Below are positions 10,733 to 22,340 of a stretch of DNA of 64,000 nucleotides, piece by piece; position 1 is the first letter of the stretch, and each line of letters begins with the position of its first letter. The notes under the pieces were generated by a model. It was given only the letters and a program-made list of their open reading frames with translations, was not told where the DNA came from and ran no database searches. The stretch spans positions 1 to 64,000 of the forward strand of contig JAUCBJ010000837.1 of the NCBI GenBank assembly GCA_032718475.1, in the 5' to 3' direction. The position numbers and the translations under genes were made by a program. The DNA is from Nemertoderma westbladi. Lineage: Eukaryota > Xenacoelomorpha > Nemertodermatida > Nemertodermatidae.

Positions 10733-12289
10733 AACCCTATTAAACCCGGGGGGGGGGGGTCAATATGACCCTCCCCGTGGTTTTTTTGTTATAATTCTGA
10801 AACAAACGCAAATTTTATGACTTTTCCTAAAAATCTATTGTCTTCCTAGTAGTGAAAACCGTTTTCAAAAATATTGGGTACTTTTCGAGTTATAGCACCA
10901 TTTTTGAACCCTACTTTTGGCACTTTTTTTGAGACGTTTTTTGAAAATTACATTTCATTAAATATGAATTGTAACATCTCAATTTTTTATTTACACCGGT
11001 TTTTTGGTGTTAGAAATTGGATGGAATTCATATAAATTGATTTAGAAATTTCAAACTTGTTTTTTTTCGGTGGGTGCCAAATTTTGGTGCCAGCACCAAA
11101 TTTTGAAATAAGTCAATTTTGTAAATAGATTGTTTGAAACTTGTTTTTTACGCAATTAGGGTTTTTTGGGGTTCTGGATTCGATGAAATATATACGAGTT
11201 GCACCAAGCGTATCAAACTTGTATTTTTCGGTGCTGTGTGCAAATTTTGGTGCTAGCACGAAATTTTGAAAATCCATTCAATAGATAAAATTGCTTGTGA
11301 CAATTTATTTCTTGCGTTTTAGAGGTTTATGGCTGTTCTGAATTCAATGGAAAATATAATTATCGAACTAGACATCTCAAACTTGTATTTTTCGGATGTG
11401 GGTGCAAAATGTGGTGCTAGCACCAAATTTTGAAAACCATCAAATATATCAATTGATTGTGTCACCTTGTTTCTTGCGTTATACGGGTTTGTGATGGTTC
11501 TGAATTTAATGGAATCAGTAAAAATTTCATAAGAGTTCTCAAACTTTTATTTTTCGCCGGTGGGTGAAAATTGTTGTGCCAGCACCAAATTTTGGAAAAT
11601 ATGCAAACTGATAAGTAGATAGTATCACCTTGTTTCTTGCGTTATACGGGTTTATGAGGGTCCTGAATCCGATGGAAACAATAAAAACAGCACTGGACAT
11701 CGCAAACTTGTACTTTTTGGTGATGGGTACGAAATTTGGTGCTAGCACCAAAATTTGCCAAATTACGCCGAAAAATACAAGTAGCAATGATCTGGCATAT
11801 TAGAAATGTATTCCATTAGAATCAGCGCCCTCGAAAACCTGAAAATGTGAATTTATAGCATCGTATAAGTGAATTAAAAATTTTGTGTTCTAACTGAAAA
11901 GTGCTGGTTACTTGTTTTTTTCATTTTTTTCCTACGCAGAGAGGACTAAACAGCCATTTATAGTAATCATATCATTTTTAAATATTTTCCAATGTATTTT
12001 GCACCCCAGAAAACCTGTATTGAAAAATAATTAGCCGAAAATGTAACTTTCAAATTTTGTGAAAATTGTGCACTACTTGTAATTTTGGTGCTGCAATATA
12101 GCCACCCCAGTACATTTTTTCGAAAAATTTTTTTTCGGTCGGATCCAGACAAGTGATACCTACGCACAAACAAAAAATCAGACGTTTTCGTAAATATTTG
12201 TAGATTTTAGAGGGGGGGGGGGGGGTCAATATGACCCCCCCCCCCCCCCCGGTATTTGTACAACATTTTATAGCCCGGTACTAATAGGG
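10733..12289. mobile_element. TTAA-flanked DNA element with G-rich ends, piggyBac-like termini
   Basis: TTAA at 10729-10732 and 12290-12293 flanks a 1557-bp insert that splits a tandem repeat unit. The ends are inverted: left (AA)CCCTATTA, right TAATAGGG. TTAA duplication with CCCT-type ends is the piggyBac signature. Near each end is a run of G followed by 'tcaatatgacc'. The interior has no transposase; it holds about five diverged copies of a roughly 170-bp unit built around 'ggtgctagcaccaaattttg'. I therefore call it a non-autonomous element. Similar internal units occur at 54360-54720. Confidence 0.65.
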
Positions 12290-12350
12290 TTAAAGAAACT
12301 TCAAGAAATGTTTCTGACAGCTTTCTGTTGAAACTCTTTCATTTGCGAGT

Positions 12351-12612
12351 CGTAAGACTTGATTACTGTAATAAAAATTGTTTAGCAAGTCGTAAGACTT
12401 GATTACTGTAATAAAAATTGTTTAGCAAATCGTAAGACTTGATTACTGTAATAAAAATTGTTTAGCAAATCGTAAGACTTGATTACTGTAATAAAAATTG
12501 TTTAGCAAGTCGTAAGACTTGATTACTGTAATAAAAATTGTTTAGCAAATCGAAAGACTTGATTACTGTAATAAAAATTGTTTAGCAAATCGTAAGACTT
12601 GATTACTGTAAG
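12351..12612. repeat. 40-bp tandem repeat, about 6.5 copies
   Basis: The unit contains 'cgtaagacttgattactgta' and 'ataaaaattgtttagca', with starts at 12351, 12391, 12431, 12471, 12511, 12551 and 12591. The units are almost identical; one has cgaaag in place of cgtaag. No coding meaning. Confidence 0.95.
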
Positions 12613-13265
12613 AATTGATGACTGACTGGCTGACTAATCTAACGATTTTGATGAAATTTCCACAGTGGCTGGCTGACCGTATTTTAAGGTCCCTCCCTGG
12701 TATGTTCCGCTTTTTCGTCCATGAGCTGTGGGCTCGAAAAATAGACCTAAACGAAAAAACGCCATAGGCGCAATGATAAAAACGCCATCTGGCACTCATG
12801 AAAAATGGATAGAGATGGCCTAGTAATGCTATTCTATAGGAAGGTTACCACTTTGTTACTCAGCTTACCAGATTCTTTCAGATATACTGTAATATATCCT
12901 AATGTATGGAATGAAAATTAAAACAACACAACGGAGTAGCCGTAACATGACTGTATGTAGCCGTAAAGCTACAACAGCCATAACGTCACGCTGTAACATG
13001 GCGACGTTTATGAGTAGCCGCAACGCCATTGCTTCAACTTGCCTGATTGAATGGATTGAACATAATAGAATAGAATAAGTACTACCGGTATCCATGACTT
13101 CATCATGTACTTTTTCAACGAAACCACGATTATTTATGCGTCTGAAACTACCAAATCTAAAACAAAATCGAAAAAAAAATCTATTACAATATATTTTTAC
13201 CAAGTAGACCTACTACTGTGAATATAGTGATATGCTGTGTTCGAATGTACATGATATTGTGAACT
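12613..13265. other. No gene recognised
   Basis: Short open frames on the minus strand only; no domain, terminal repeats or array seen. Confidence 0.35.
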
Positions 13266-14980
13266 AGCATGGGAGCCTATGATTGCTGCGCTAGCATGGG
13301 CATAAGGACTACCAATTCCACAAACCGCAACCATCACTAGCATGGGCCTAGAGACTACTAATTATGCAACCAACACTAGCATGGGCCTAGAGACTACTAA
13401 TTATGCAACCATCACTAGCATGGGCCTAGAGACTACTAATTATGCAACCAACACTAGCATGGGCCTAGAGACTTCTAATTATGCAACCAACACTAGCATG
13501 GGCCTAGAGACTACTAATTATGCAACCATCACTAGCATGGGCCTAGAGACTACTAATTATGCAACCAACACTAGCATGGGCCTAGAGACTTCTAATTATG
13601 CAACCATCACTAGCATGGGCCTAGAGACTACTACTTATGCAACCAACACTAGCATGGGCCTAGAGACTTCTAATTATGCAACCAACACTAGCATGGGCCT
13701 AGAGACTTCTAATTATGCAACCAACACTAGCATGGGCCTAGAGACTTCTAATTATGCAACCATCACTAGCATGGGCCTAGAGACTACTAATTATGCAACC
13801 ATCACTAGCATGGGCCTAGAGACTTCTAATTATGCAACCAACACTAGCATGGGCCTAGAGACTTCTAATTATGCAACTAACACTAGCATGGGCCTAGAGA
13901 CTTCTAATTATGCAACCATCACTAGCATGGGCCTAGAGACTACTAATTATGCAACCATCACTAGCATGGGCCTAGAGACTTCTAATTATGCAACCAACAC
14001 TAGCATGGGCCTAGAGACTTCTAATTATGCAACCAACACTAGCATGGGCCTAGAGACTTCTAATTATGCAACCAATACTAGCATGGGCCTAGAGACTTCT
14101 AATTATGCAACCAACACTAGCATGGGCCTAGAGACTTCTAATTATGCAACCAACACTAGCATGGGCCTAGAGACTTCTAATTATGCAACCAACACTAGCA
14201 TGGACCTAGAGACTTCTAATTATGCAACCAACACTAGCATGGGCCTAGAGACTTTTAATTATGCAACCAACACTAGCATGGGCCTAGAGACTTCTAATTA
14301 TGCAACCAACACTAGCATGGGCCTAGAGACTTCTAATTATGCAACCAACACTAGCATGGGCCTAGATACTTCTAATTATGCAACCAACACTAGCATGGGC
14401 CTAGAGACTTCTAATTATGCAACCAACACTAGCATGGGCGAAGAGACTTCTAATTATGCAACCAACACTAGCATGGGCCTAGAGACTTCTAATTATGCAA
14501 CCAACACTAGCATGGGCCTAGAGACTTCTAATTATGCAACCATCACTATCATGGGCCTAGAGACTTCTAATTATGCAACCATCACTAGCATGGGCCTAGA
14601 GACTACTAATTATGCAACCAACACTAGCATGGGCCTAGAGACTACTAATTATGCAACCAACACTAGCATGGGCCTAGAGACTACTAATTATGCAACCAAC
14701 ACTAGCATGGGCCTAGAGACTACTAATTATGCAACCAACACTAGCATGGGCCTAGAGACTACTAATTATGCAACCAACACTAGCATGGGCCTAGAGACTA
14801 CTAATTATGCATCCAACACTAGCATGGGCCTAGAGACTACTAATTTATGCAACCAACACTAGCATGGGCCTAGAGACTACTAATTATGCGAACAACACTT
14901 GTATGGGCATAGGGTCTACCAATTATGCAACCAACACTTGTTATGTGCATAGGGTCTACCAATTATGCAACGTAATAATA
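13266..14980. repeat. 39-bp minisatellite, about 43 copies
   Basis: The unit is built from 'actagcatgggcctagagac', 'ttctaattatg' and 'caaccaac'. Because 39 is divisible by three, one frame stays open for 506 codons (13342-14862) as a 13-residue repeat (MGLETSNYATNTS), but there is no start context, promoter or flanking domain to support translation. Units alternate act/ttct and aac/atc variants. The edges are degenerate. A degenerate relative sits at 46770-46890. Confidence 0.93.
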
Positions 14981-15222
14981 GCCAATATTTTAATAGTTAG
15001 TGATTTCAATGGACGAACAGCGTGTAAATGTGATTATACTGAAAACGATAATTATTATAGTGAACTAAATAACTTCTTACCATGTGAATATTTGTACGAT
15101 AGTGAAAGTGTTGTTTGTAATATACCACGAAGTAATAGTGATAAGAAACTCAATCCTTTTGGGCTTTTAAACAATTTTGGTAAAGGGAAGTATACATTTT
15201 ACAGTGTCACTATTGGTAGTTC
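14981..15222 (+). pseudogene. Endonuclease fragment of a non-LTR retrotransposon
   Basis: The reading contains ILIVSDFNGR, matching the GDFN-type motif of apurinic-like (EEP) endonucleases, followed by PRSNSDKKLNPFGLLNNF, matching the RxSxDxxxNxxG block of the same domain. Downstream it joins abruptly to BEL/Pao gag at about 15225, and upstream it abuts the minisatellite. Only about 80 residues survive. The continuous open frame across the junction is accidental. Confidence 0.6.
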
Positions 15223-15225
15223 GAC

Positions 15226-15904
15226 CCGGTTGAATGACCCCAGCAATATGGATCTCTTAGCTTCCAGGCTGCCTATCGAACTGGTTAATCACTGGACCCG
15301 CCACGCAACCAAACTTCATACCAACAAACGAGTCTCTGATCTTGTCAACTTCCTAGACCAGGAAGTCAGCGTATTTAATTACTATGGCACTGGTAAACCA
15401 AAGACCCGACCCCCAGCTAGCTTTCCTCCACTCACCTCAGCAGTACCAAAACAAGTTAGGACTACGTCTACAACCCCTCTTAGACCTAGCCTTCCTCCCA
15501 ATGCTCCTCAGTTACCCATAGATGGAGCACAAACCGCCAGTGCCACCAGCCAGAATAGACTTCGCTGCTTGTACTGTGATGGAGGTCATAAAATCTATGG
15601 CTGTGATTCCTTCCTAAACCTCACATATCATGATAAAGATAACTTTGTCGCAAATTATCCTTCCCATGACATATGCCGCAACTGTCTTGGACAAGGCCAT
15701 TTGACCACTGACTGCTTGTCTAAATATACATGCAAGACGTGCAAGTCGAACAAACATAATTCACTATTGCATCCCCCCAATGTGCCATTTACTAGTATTC
15801 CTCACTCATCTGCTACCACATCCACACCTATTCCTCGCTCCACTGCGTCAGCCCCTAACAAACACGTGACAAGTCACCCCCCTATGTCTTCACGAAATAC
15901 CTGA
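15226..15904 (+). pseudogene. gag: BEL/Pao relic: gag C-terminal part
   Basis: The reading starts in the BEL/Pao gag region (LASRLPIELVNHW, then VSDLVNFLDQEV), passes through a Pro/Thr-rich linker, and ends with the family's cysteine-histidine zinc-binding region: CLYCDGGHKIYGC, CRNCLGQGHLTTDC and CKTCKSNKHNSLLH. This is nucleocapsid-like RNA-binding sequence. The N-terminal gag and the 5' LTR are absent. It continues in another frame into the protease at 15960. It is not the same lineage as the gag at 23912-26641; the two differ throughout. Confidence 0.85.
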
Positions 15905-15959
15905 CTTCACAGATTTCAAAAGAGAAATACTGTTCTACAGACAGTCCCTGTTCGTCTCA

Positions 15960-16560
15960 CTTCAGATCATACTACAATGTCTCTTACAACATAGGCATTG
16001 ATTGACCCAGGCTGTGACCAATCAATACTCGATGACTGAAACTTGCCCCCATTAGGTCTCCATTACACTCGGTATAGGACCATCCCAATTAGTACCTGTC
16101 TAGACAAAGAGAGACTCATAGAAGTCAGCGCTATCAAGTGCAATATCTCTCCTGTCAGCAGTAATGGGACCCCTGCACTAGTGAATGTCACTTTCGATGT
16201 CATGAAAGGGTTTAGAGACAACTTTGTAACCCCAAGGCATTGGAATATCAGAGAATGGCCCCACTTAGCTGACTTAGACTTGAGTCATCCCCCTTTAGAC
16301 ATCCCTCAAGTAACAGTCTTGTTGGGACAGGATGCCCCAGTCGCCTTGATGCAACTTCAATCTCGCTGGGGACTGAACCCCCAGACTCATCTGTACGCTG
16401 TCCAAACTCCGTTTGGATGGTCAATCTGTGACCCTAATCTTGCCCCAGGCGATGACCTTGACACTTATCACACCTCACAAATACATTGTACCCTATCTGA
16501 TGTTAACGACTTAGATACACTCAATGACCCAAAACCCAGTCTTACTTCTCCCCCTGAATG
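15960..16560 (+). pseudogene. pol: BEL/Pao relic: aspartic protease region
   Basis: A segment around 15990 reads ALIDPGCDQSILDD, the position of the DUF1758 aspartic protease active site, with DPG where the usual triad is DSG. Stops interrupt it at about 15990 and 16036. The frame from 16043 continues with the C-terminal half of the domain, including VTVLLGQDAPVAL and TPFGWSICD, which normally precede the RT. The protease is inactive. Confidence 0.75.
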
Positions 16561-17724
16561 CACTGTGTCTTGGTTCGTTCGTTTCTTTGAATATCTAAGA
16601 CATAAACGTGGTCTTCTACAACCCGGTAGTCCTCGTAAGTTGACCTCCTCGGAGCTCATCACTGCCAAACAGCGCATTGAACAGTACGTTCAACGAGTTG
16701 GCTTCACAGGTGAGTATACTGCTCTAAAGACTGGATCCCCAATCCCCAAGGTGAGTACGATCCGGAAACTATCTCCTTTTTTAGACGAAGACGACGGATA
16801 TCTGAGACTAGGGAGCCGCGTTGCGCGAGCACCCATGTCCTACGACGCGCGCTCTTCTATCCTTATACCGAAGAATTATCACTATCCCAGGCTCTTGATA
16901 TACGATGTGCACACCAGACTTCGCCGTCAAGAGACTGTTTTATCAACGCATTACGACGTTTCATCGCTACAAGGGAAACCCCTCAGCACCTCTATTGCGA
17001 CAATAGAACGAACTTTGTTGGCACCGAATCCGAGCTCAAAGAATCCCTCGCTCAAGTTGACCAATATAAAGTGACTTCACACTTGAGAACATTGGACTGC
17101 ACCTGGCATTTCCAGACACTGCTCGCCCCCCATACGCCTCATTCGTAGCGTTAAGCACTCCCTATACGTCACCACCAAGGACTCAACCCGTATCAAAGAG
17201 GACACCTTTCGTACCGTGCTGGCCGAGGTAGAAGGAATCCTCGACTCGCGTCCTCTGACCCTGGTTACAGACAATCTGACCGCCGACCAACCGATTACTC
17301 CTCGGCACTTCCTCCTCCGGAACCCTGTCCAACTAACCCCACCGGGGAAGTTTGACCGTAAAGACGAATTCGGCCACAAATCCTGGAGACAGGCACAGGG
17401 CCTGTCTGATCGTTTCTGGAACATATGGATCCGGGAATATATCCCTATGCTCCACAAACGTTCCAAGTGGACCTCAAGGTGGACGATGTCGTGATCATTA
17501 CAGATGTGAAACTCCCTAGAAACTCGTGTAGAATCGGACGAGTTTCTGAGGTTTGGCCCGGTAAAGATAGACGAGTTCGCACTGTGGCTTCCTACGACAA
17601 GTCTGACCTTCTCCGTCCCGTTAGTAAACTTTGTCTGTTGGAGGGATCCGATCCAGATGAGATCCTCTCGTATTGGGGATGTACACCTGAGGACGACGGA
17701 AACGGACTGAAGAACTCAGATTGA
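16561..17724 (+). pseudogene. pol: BEL/Pao relic: integrase and C-terminal domain, RT and RNase H deleted
   Basis: Directly after the protease the reading resumes in the region preceding the integrase (SPFLDEDDGYLRLGSR, then SSILIPKNYHYPRLLIYDVH). The whole RT and RNase H, roughly 2 kb in BEL/Pao pol, are absent. A second gap removes much of the integrase core; DNRTNFVGTESEL marks the second Asp region. Frames then alternate: 17216-17494 has LAEVEGILDSRPL and TPRHFLLR, and 17425-17724 has the DUF5641-type end (DVVIITDVKLPRNSCRIGRV). At least two frameshifts. The element is dead, but it keeps gag, protease and integrase order. Confidence 0.8.
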
Positions 17725-17981
17725 ACACAACCTCGATGTAACATTGTTTCGAACTCAAATTCGATGTAACATTGTTTCAAACTCAAATTCGATGTTGCAT
17801 TGTCTCGAACATGGAACACTCTCATTAACTCACACGTACTAACTCGTTGATATTACCCGTTTAGTATGGTGGAGGTTGAGTATTTCATTGGTTAAACATA
17901 GACTTGTACACCCTATCACTCTATCTATATCGTGTTGGTTTTCCTATGTCTCCTTTTGGCACTCCCTTTCAAGAGGGGCGG

Positions 17982-18614
17982 TGTGTCAACCAACGTTCTA
18001 ACATTTCATTTAACACTCACTTTATATCACTCAATTTACTTTACCTCACTCGCTTTACCCGCCTTTAATCAATTTCTCGTTAATTACTTCACTTTCTTAC
18101 TAACTCTGATCGCGAGTTATTAGTGCCAGTAAACGACCCATTTCTCATCCTCACCCTCTCAATTACTTTCACTTTCTTACTAACTCCACACATGAGTTGG
18201 TTGTGCTAGTACTTGACGCCCTGCCCTCTCTTATTTTTGCCTCGGTTATGTATTTATCGTTTTGTCCCAAAATTGTAATACTCACTTCGTCTCCAAATTA
18301 TGTCATTGTTGTCACCGGTATTTTAATCAAAATGTTCGCATGTTTGCATATTTGTACAAACACATATCGAAAAGTAGACTTTCATTTCCGTAGTTTGACC
18401 AGTCTATCTAGCAGAAACTAACAAAATTCATTGACTTGGTGCGGCGCCCTCAATATAATCTGACCATTTAAATTATCAAAATACGTACTACACACCCATC
18501 TTACTAACATAATCATTCGTACAGTACGTGGACTCAGGTTACAGCGGGATTCCACATTTCATCCATATAATAAACCCTCCAAGTCTTGTCTTACTAACAT
18601 GATAATTTTGTACA
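17982..18614 (+). repeat. Candidate 3' LTR of the BEL/Pao relic
   Basis: AAGAGGGGCGG, a polypurine-like tract, directly precedes TGTGTCAACC at 17982, and the sequence ends TTTTGTACA at 18614, where L2-like RT coding sequence begins on the other strand. TG...CA ends, position after pol and the sharp junction support an LTR. No 5' partner is present, so this cannot be confirmed internally. Confidence 0.45.
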
Positions 18615-18716
18615 GGATTCTAGCCAGGCTATCGCTTTGTTATCGAAACCCATATATTTCAGTTTCATTAGTAGTTTGCTGCGATTCACCGTATCATAAG
18701 CTTTCTTGAGGTCTAT
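18615..18716 (-). pseudogene. L2/CR1-like RT fragment: motif A and following helix
   Basis: Minus-strand reading gives IDLKKAYDTVNRSKLLMK and then LKYMGFDNKAIAWL, the RT palm motif A region. It is the direct continuation of the fragment ending at 38984, from which it is separated by the RTE-like insertion (18717-38972). After AIAWL the reading is lost at the candidate LTR boundary. Confidence 0.8.
18706..18716. repeat. Left target duplication of the RTE-like insertion
   Basis: TTGAGGTCTAT here is repeated at 38973-38983, directly after the microsatellite-like 3' end of the RTE-like element. Removing the insertion and one copy restores a continuous L2-like motif A region on the minus strand. 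Confidence 0.85.
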
Positions 18717-18947
18717 CCCACAAGAAATGAAAACAAATAAGTTGGTGCCAGTTCCCAAGAAGGGCAACCTAACACTCTATGGTTCTTTTCGGGGAATCTC
18801 ATTGATCTCGATTGCTGCAAAACTATACAATAGAATTCTATTAAATCGCATCAGGGATCCCATTGAGAGACTGCTACGTGGAAATCAGAATGGGTTCCGT
18901 AAAGGTCGTGGGACCATGGAGCCCATTTTGGCACTTAGAAGGATAAT
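18717..18947 (+). pseudogene. RTE-like non-LTR RT, 5' piece (5'-truncated element, copy a)
   Basis: The reading starts inside the RT finger domain (KTNKLVPVPKKGNLTLYG, then FRGISLISIAAKLYNRILLN, then GNQNGFRKGRGTMEPILALR) and ends at the giant LTR element. The same RT resumes in frame at 37769. No endonuclease is present, so the copy was 5'-truncated on arrival, as is usual for target-primed elements. Confidence 0.85.
18943..18947. repeat. Left 5-bp target duplication ATAAT of the giant element
   Basis: ATAAT precedes the opening TG at 18948 and is repeated at 37764-37768 after the closing CA. Splicing out the element with one copy leaves the RTE-like RT reading in frame, which fixes the ends at single-base resolution. 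Confidence 0.95.
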
Positions 18948-20153
18948 TGTAAAAGCTTTTGCGGAATTAACCGGTTGTTTTCCCCGTAAAGTACTCTGTA
19001 GTTGGTTTAACAGGCATAAAAGGCCGTATCCTTACTGTACTAGTGTTTTAGGGGACATAAAAGCTATTTCTTCTGTATGTGTACTTTAGCGGACATAATT
19101 AGCAATTCTGTGACGCAATGCGCTAGATCCTCTTGAAACAGTGTAGTTCCTATGACGACAGCTAACAGCTGAGCTGTACACGTGTAGCTTTTCCCTTGTT
19201 CTCTGGTGTTTCTTTGTTCGGTCAACCAATCAGAGCGATTCTCCTGCTTTTTATACAGAAACCTCCGAGAAATCGCGCAATGCATTATGGGTCAATGTTG
19301 ACATTTGGTCCTGAGCCCAGAAGACCGGCTTTTGGAATCTCTGTGTTTTCAGTCTTTAGCCCAACATTAGTAGGCTTAATTATAGAACGTATATCTGTTA
19401 TCATACCATAACAAACCATACCAATTCGCATCTCACTAAACATATCAATCAAACTTAACTTAACATTTTACTGCTATTTACTGTCGGTTATTCATTATAT
19501 CTGTTGATATTTGGATATTATATTATATTGAATATTATATTTGGAATACTGATAAATAATCAGACACCCCAATCTTCTTGATATACTGAAGGTTAGAGAG
19601 ACCGGTTACATATAACGATTGCGACTTACATTAAAGTGGTTTGAAGTGAATCTAATGCTATTTCATAGGCACTACATGTACCGTCTGTTGTTCTCTTTAT
19701 ATGTGACTAAAATTAGTGAAGGTCGGCAGATCAGTGTGCAGCATTGTGCAGTATTGTGTATGATTGTGACTGATAACAAAGCATCTCCTAAAGAATGCGC
19801 CATATACGTGAATCTATAGCCATCCCGTTGTGTCTAGTTTAAGTCATAACTCTGTTTACATATTTAGAGCACCACGTCCTAAAGGAACTGTTAATATTTC
19901 CAGAAAGTGAATAATATTTGTCAGAGATTATATATATTACGATCAGTCGAATAATACAGTAGGCCTACCCCGCAATACGGTTAGGCTTCCGAATCCAGTC
20001 TCCCGGGTATATCCAGCGGGTGAATGATCGCGCATAGACTGGCTTCGGCTAATGTAGTGTATCAAATACTTGTCATAGGCTAAAGACGATCTATTATCTA
20101 GAAGACATCCCAATTTGGCAGGTTAAACTGCTAAATGTCTGAAAGCGTGAACA
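18948..20153 (+). repeat. 5' LTR of the giant element
   Basis: 1206 bp, TGTAAAAGCTTTTGCGG to AAGCGTGAACA. It should hold the promoter; I see no element I can name with confidence. The sequence after it (ATAACAGATATAGC) does not show a tRNA-complementary primer site that I recognise. Confidence 0.93.
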
Positions 20154-20430
20154 ATAACAGATATAGCTTCTGTATTGCAGTAGGCAATAAAGCTGAAGTA
20201 CCGGCCAACCGGTACCTAGTAGGCCTGACTACCTAACCACCCGGACCGGTACCTACAGCAGTACAGGTACAGCAGTATTATTCGATTGTGAAATTGTATA
20301 CCGGTAGGCTGTTTAAGAGATTAGGGACTGTACACCCCTTGTTTCTTTTGGAGCTTACTTATTTCTGTCAGTTTTATTTATTTGTAGGCCAGTATTGAGC
20401 AGAAGGCGTGTAAGCCTGCTCAGATTGTAC

Positions 20431-21010
20431 AGACAATTTGTAGGCTGGACTGTTGTCTGACTGTTGTTAAGTCTGAAGGGACTGTAGTGTGTGTAGAGCG
20501 TATGTCCGAAAAAGTACTAGTTAGGAAAGTAGGGGCTGCCAGTGCTGTGAGGTGAACCCCCTCGAAAGAATAAGTCGTACTACTCGGTTAGAACGCATAC
20601 TAACTAACCATTTCGGAGTCTGCATATACTGTAGTTTATTTAGGCTTGATAGTAGTCTGCCAGCGTTTGGTCTGTATTTTGTTTGTGTAGTCTGTACGGG
20701 TAGCGTAATATTTATTACTTAGATAATTTGTAGGCTGGATTTTGTCTGGCTGTTGTTAGGTCTGAAGAGATTTCGGTGTATGTAGAGTGTATGTCCGATA
20801 AAGTGCCAGTTGGGAACGTAGGGGCTTCCAGAGCTGTGAGGTAAACCCCCTCGAAAGAATAAGTCGTACTACTGGGTTAGAACGCATACTAACTAACCAT
20901 TTCGGAGTCTGCATATACCGTAGTTTGTTTAGGCTTGATAGTAGTCTGTCAGTATTTGGTCTGCATTTTGTTTGAGTAGTCTGTACGCGTAGCATAATAT
21001 TTATTATTCA
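20431..21010. repeat. 290-bp tandem duplication in the leader
   Basis: 20431-20720 is repeated at 20721-21010. Both copies contain 'aatttgtaggctgga', 'aaccccctcgaaagaataag', 'gcatactaactaaccatttc' and 'taggcttgatagtagtctg'. The copies differ by scattered substitutions. Confidence 0.9.
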
Positions 21011-21964
21011 GAGTTTATGCGATTATTCGCAACCTTCATATCCCCAAGTTTATTCCTACAGTAATTGTGCTTGTTATATATACCGTTATAGTTAAACTGA
21101 CCCCGGTACTACATCAGGGCTGCTTGGCATAGGTAAAGACTGGTGATTTTATGCCCCGGTCACTCCAGCAGATACCGTGGTTCTTTTAGCTGTTCAAGTA
21201 TTTTTTAACTACTGATTATTGGTTGTATAAGTACATGTACCTAATTTAGGGTTTAGTGTACAGTGCTTTCCGAAGGTGATTAGTGTGTGGGCAGTATATT
21301 TGTGTTGTAAAGTGGTTAATAGGCACGTTGGTTCTGGTAGACCGCGGTATTTAACTTTTAGGTAGGAACATAACGTGATACACAGGTGATACATAACGTA
21401 GTACTTATAGCGATACGGCTATAAGTCGTCAGACGGTGGTATTTTCCTATCTGGACAACGCAATATATTTACTACTGCTTGTTATTTTCAAATACCGTAG
21501 TACCCTGTCCTTTGTAATAACCAGATATTCTAACCCTTTGTTAGGCTGGTTTGTAGACTTCTTGTAAAATTACCCTAAAAATTCATACTTGTAATTTTTG
21601 TGTTTATTTAGAGATTGTAATCTCACCCCGAATTGTACGTAATTTGTAGTATTAAGTAACTTAGGTAAATTAGAATTATTTGTTTTAGTGTCCAACGAGT
21701 AGCACTTCACTGAGAGCGTACAGCTTCTGTGTAGTGACTATTTCCCAGAAATAATAAAATTTATTTCAAATATTGACAAAAACCCATTATAGAGGTATAT
21801 ATCTTATAAATCAAATCAAACCGATTTATAAAATAGTAGGCCTGTCATACAACAATTAGGTCTAAATATCAGTTGGACTACTGCTTAAATAACGGTAATC
21901 AAGTAAAGCAAAGTAACCAAGTAATCCCTAAAATTTCAGAAATTCAATTATTCTAAAATAATTG

Positions 21965-22340
21965 ACATACCGGTATTTACCATAGGCTTATTATATTTAT
22001 TTCTATAAATTTAGGCTGAAATCATACCGGTATTCTGTAATCAATTCTAGTCTGTAATTATACTTATATATATACTATAAGTGTAAGCTGTATACCGGTA
22101 TTCACGATAGGCCTATTATATATTTATAAATTTAGGCTGAAATTATACCGGTATTCTGTAATTAATTCTAGTTCATAATTATACTTATATATACTATAAG
22201 TGTAAGCTGCATACCGGTATTCACGATAGGCTTATTATATTTTGCTATATATTTGTGCTGAAATTACATACCGGTATTCTGTGACAAACCTAGTCTGTAA
22301 TAATACTTATATATATATTATAAGCATACCAGTATTCTAA
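21965..22340. repeat. About 121-bp repeat, three copies, in the leader
   Basis: Each unit has 'ataccggtattcacgatagg', 'ttaggctgaaat', 'ataccggtattctgta', then 'ttatacttatatata' and 'ctataagtgtaagctg'. Unit starts are near 21969, 22091 and 22211; the third is degenerate at its end. Confidence 0.85.

Noticed and set aside
13342-14862. 506-codon repeat protein
   Set aside because: Explained by the 39-bp minisatellite; no supporting signals.
19064-19285. Small ORFs repeated at 19064 and 36694
   Set aside because: They are the same LTR sequence read twice; no conserved protein.
20154-20175. tRNA primer-binding site
   Set aside because: The sequence after the 5' LTR does not match a tRNA 3' end that I can recognise; left unassigned.
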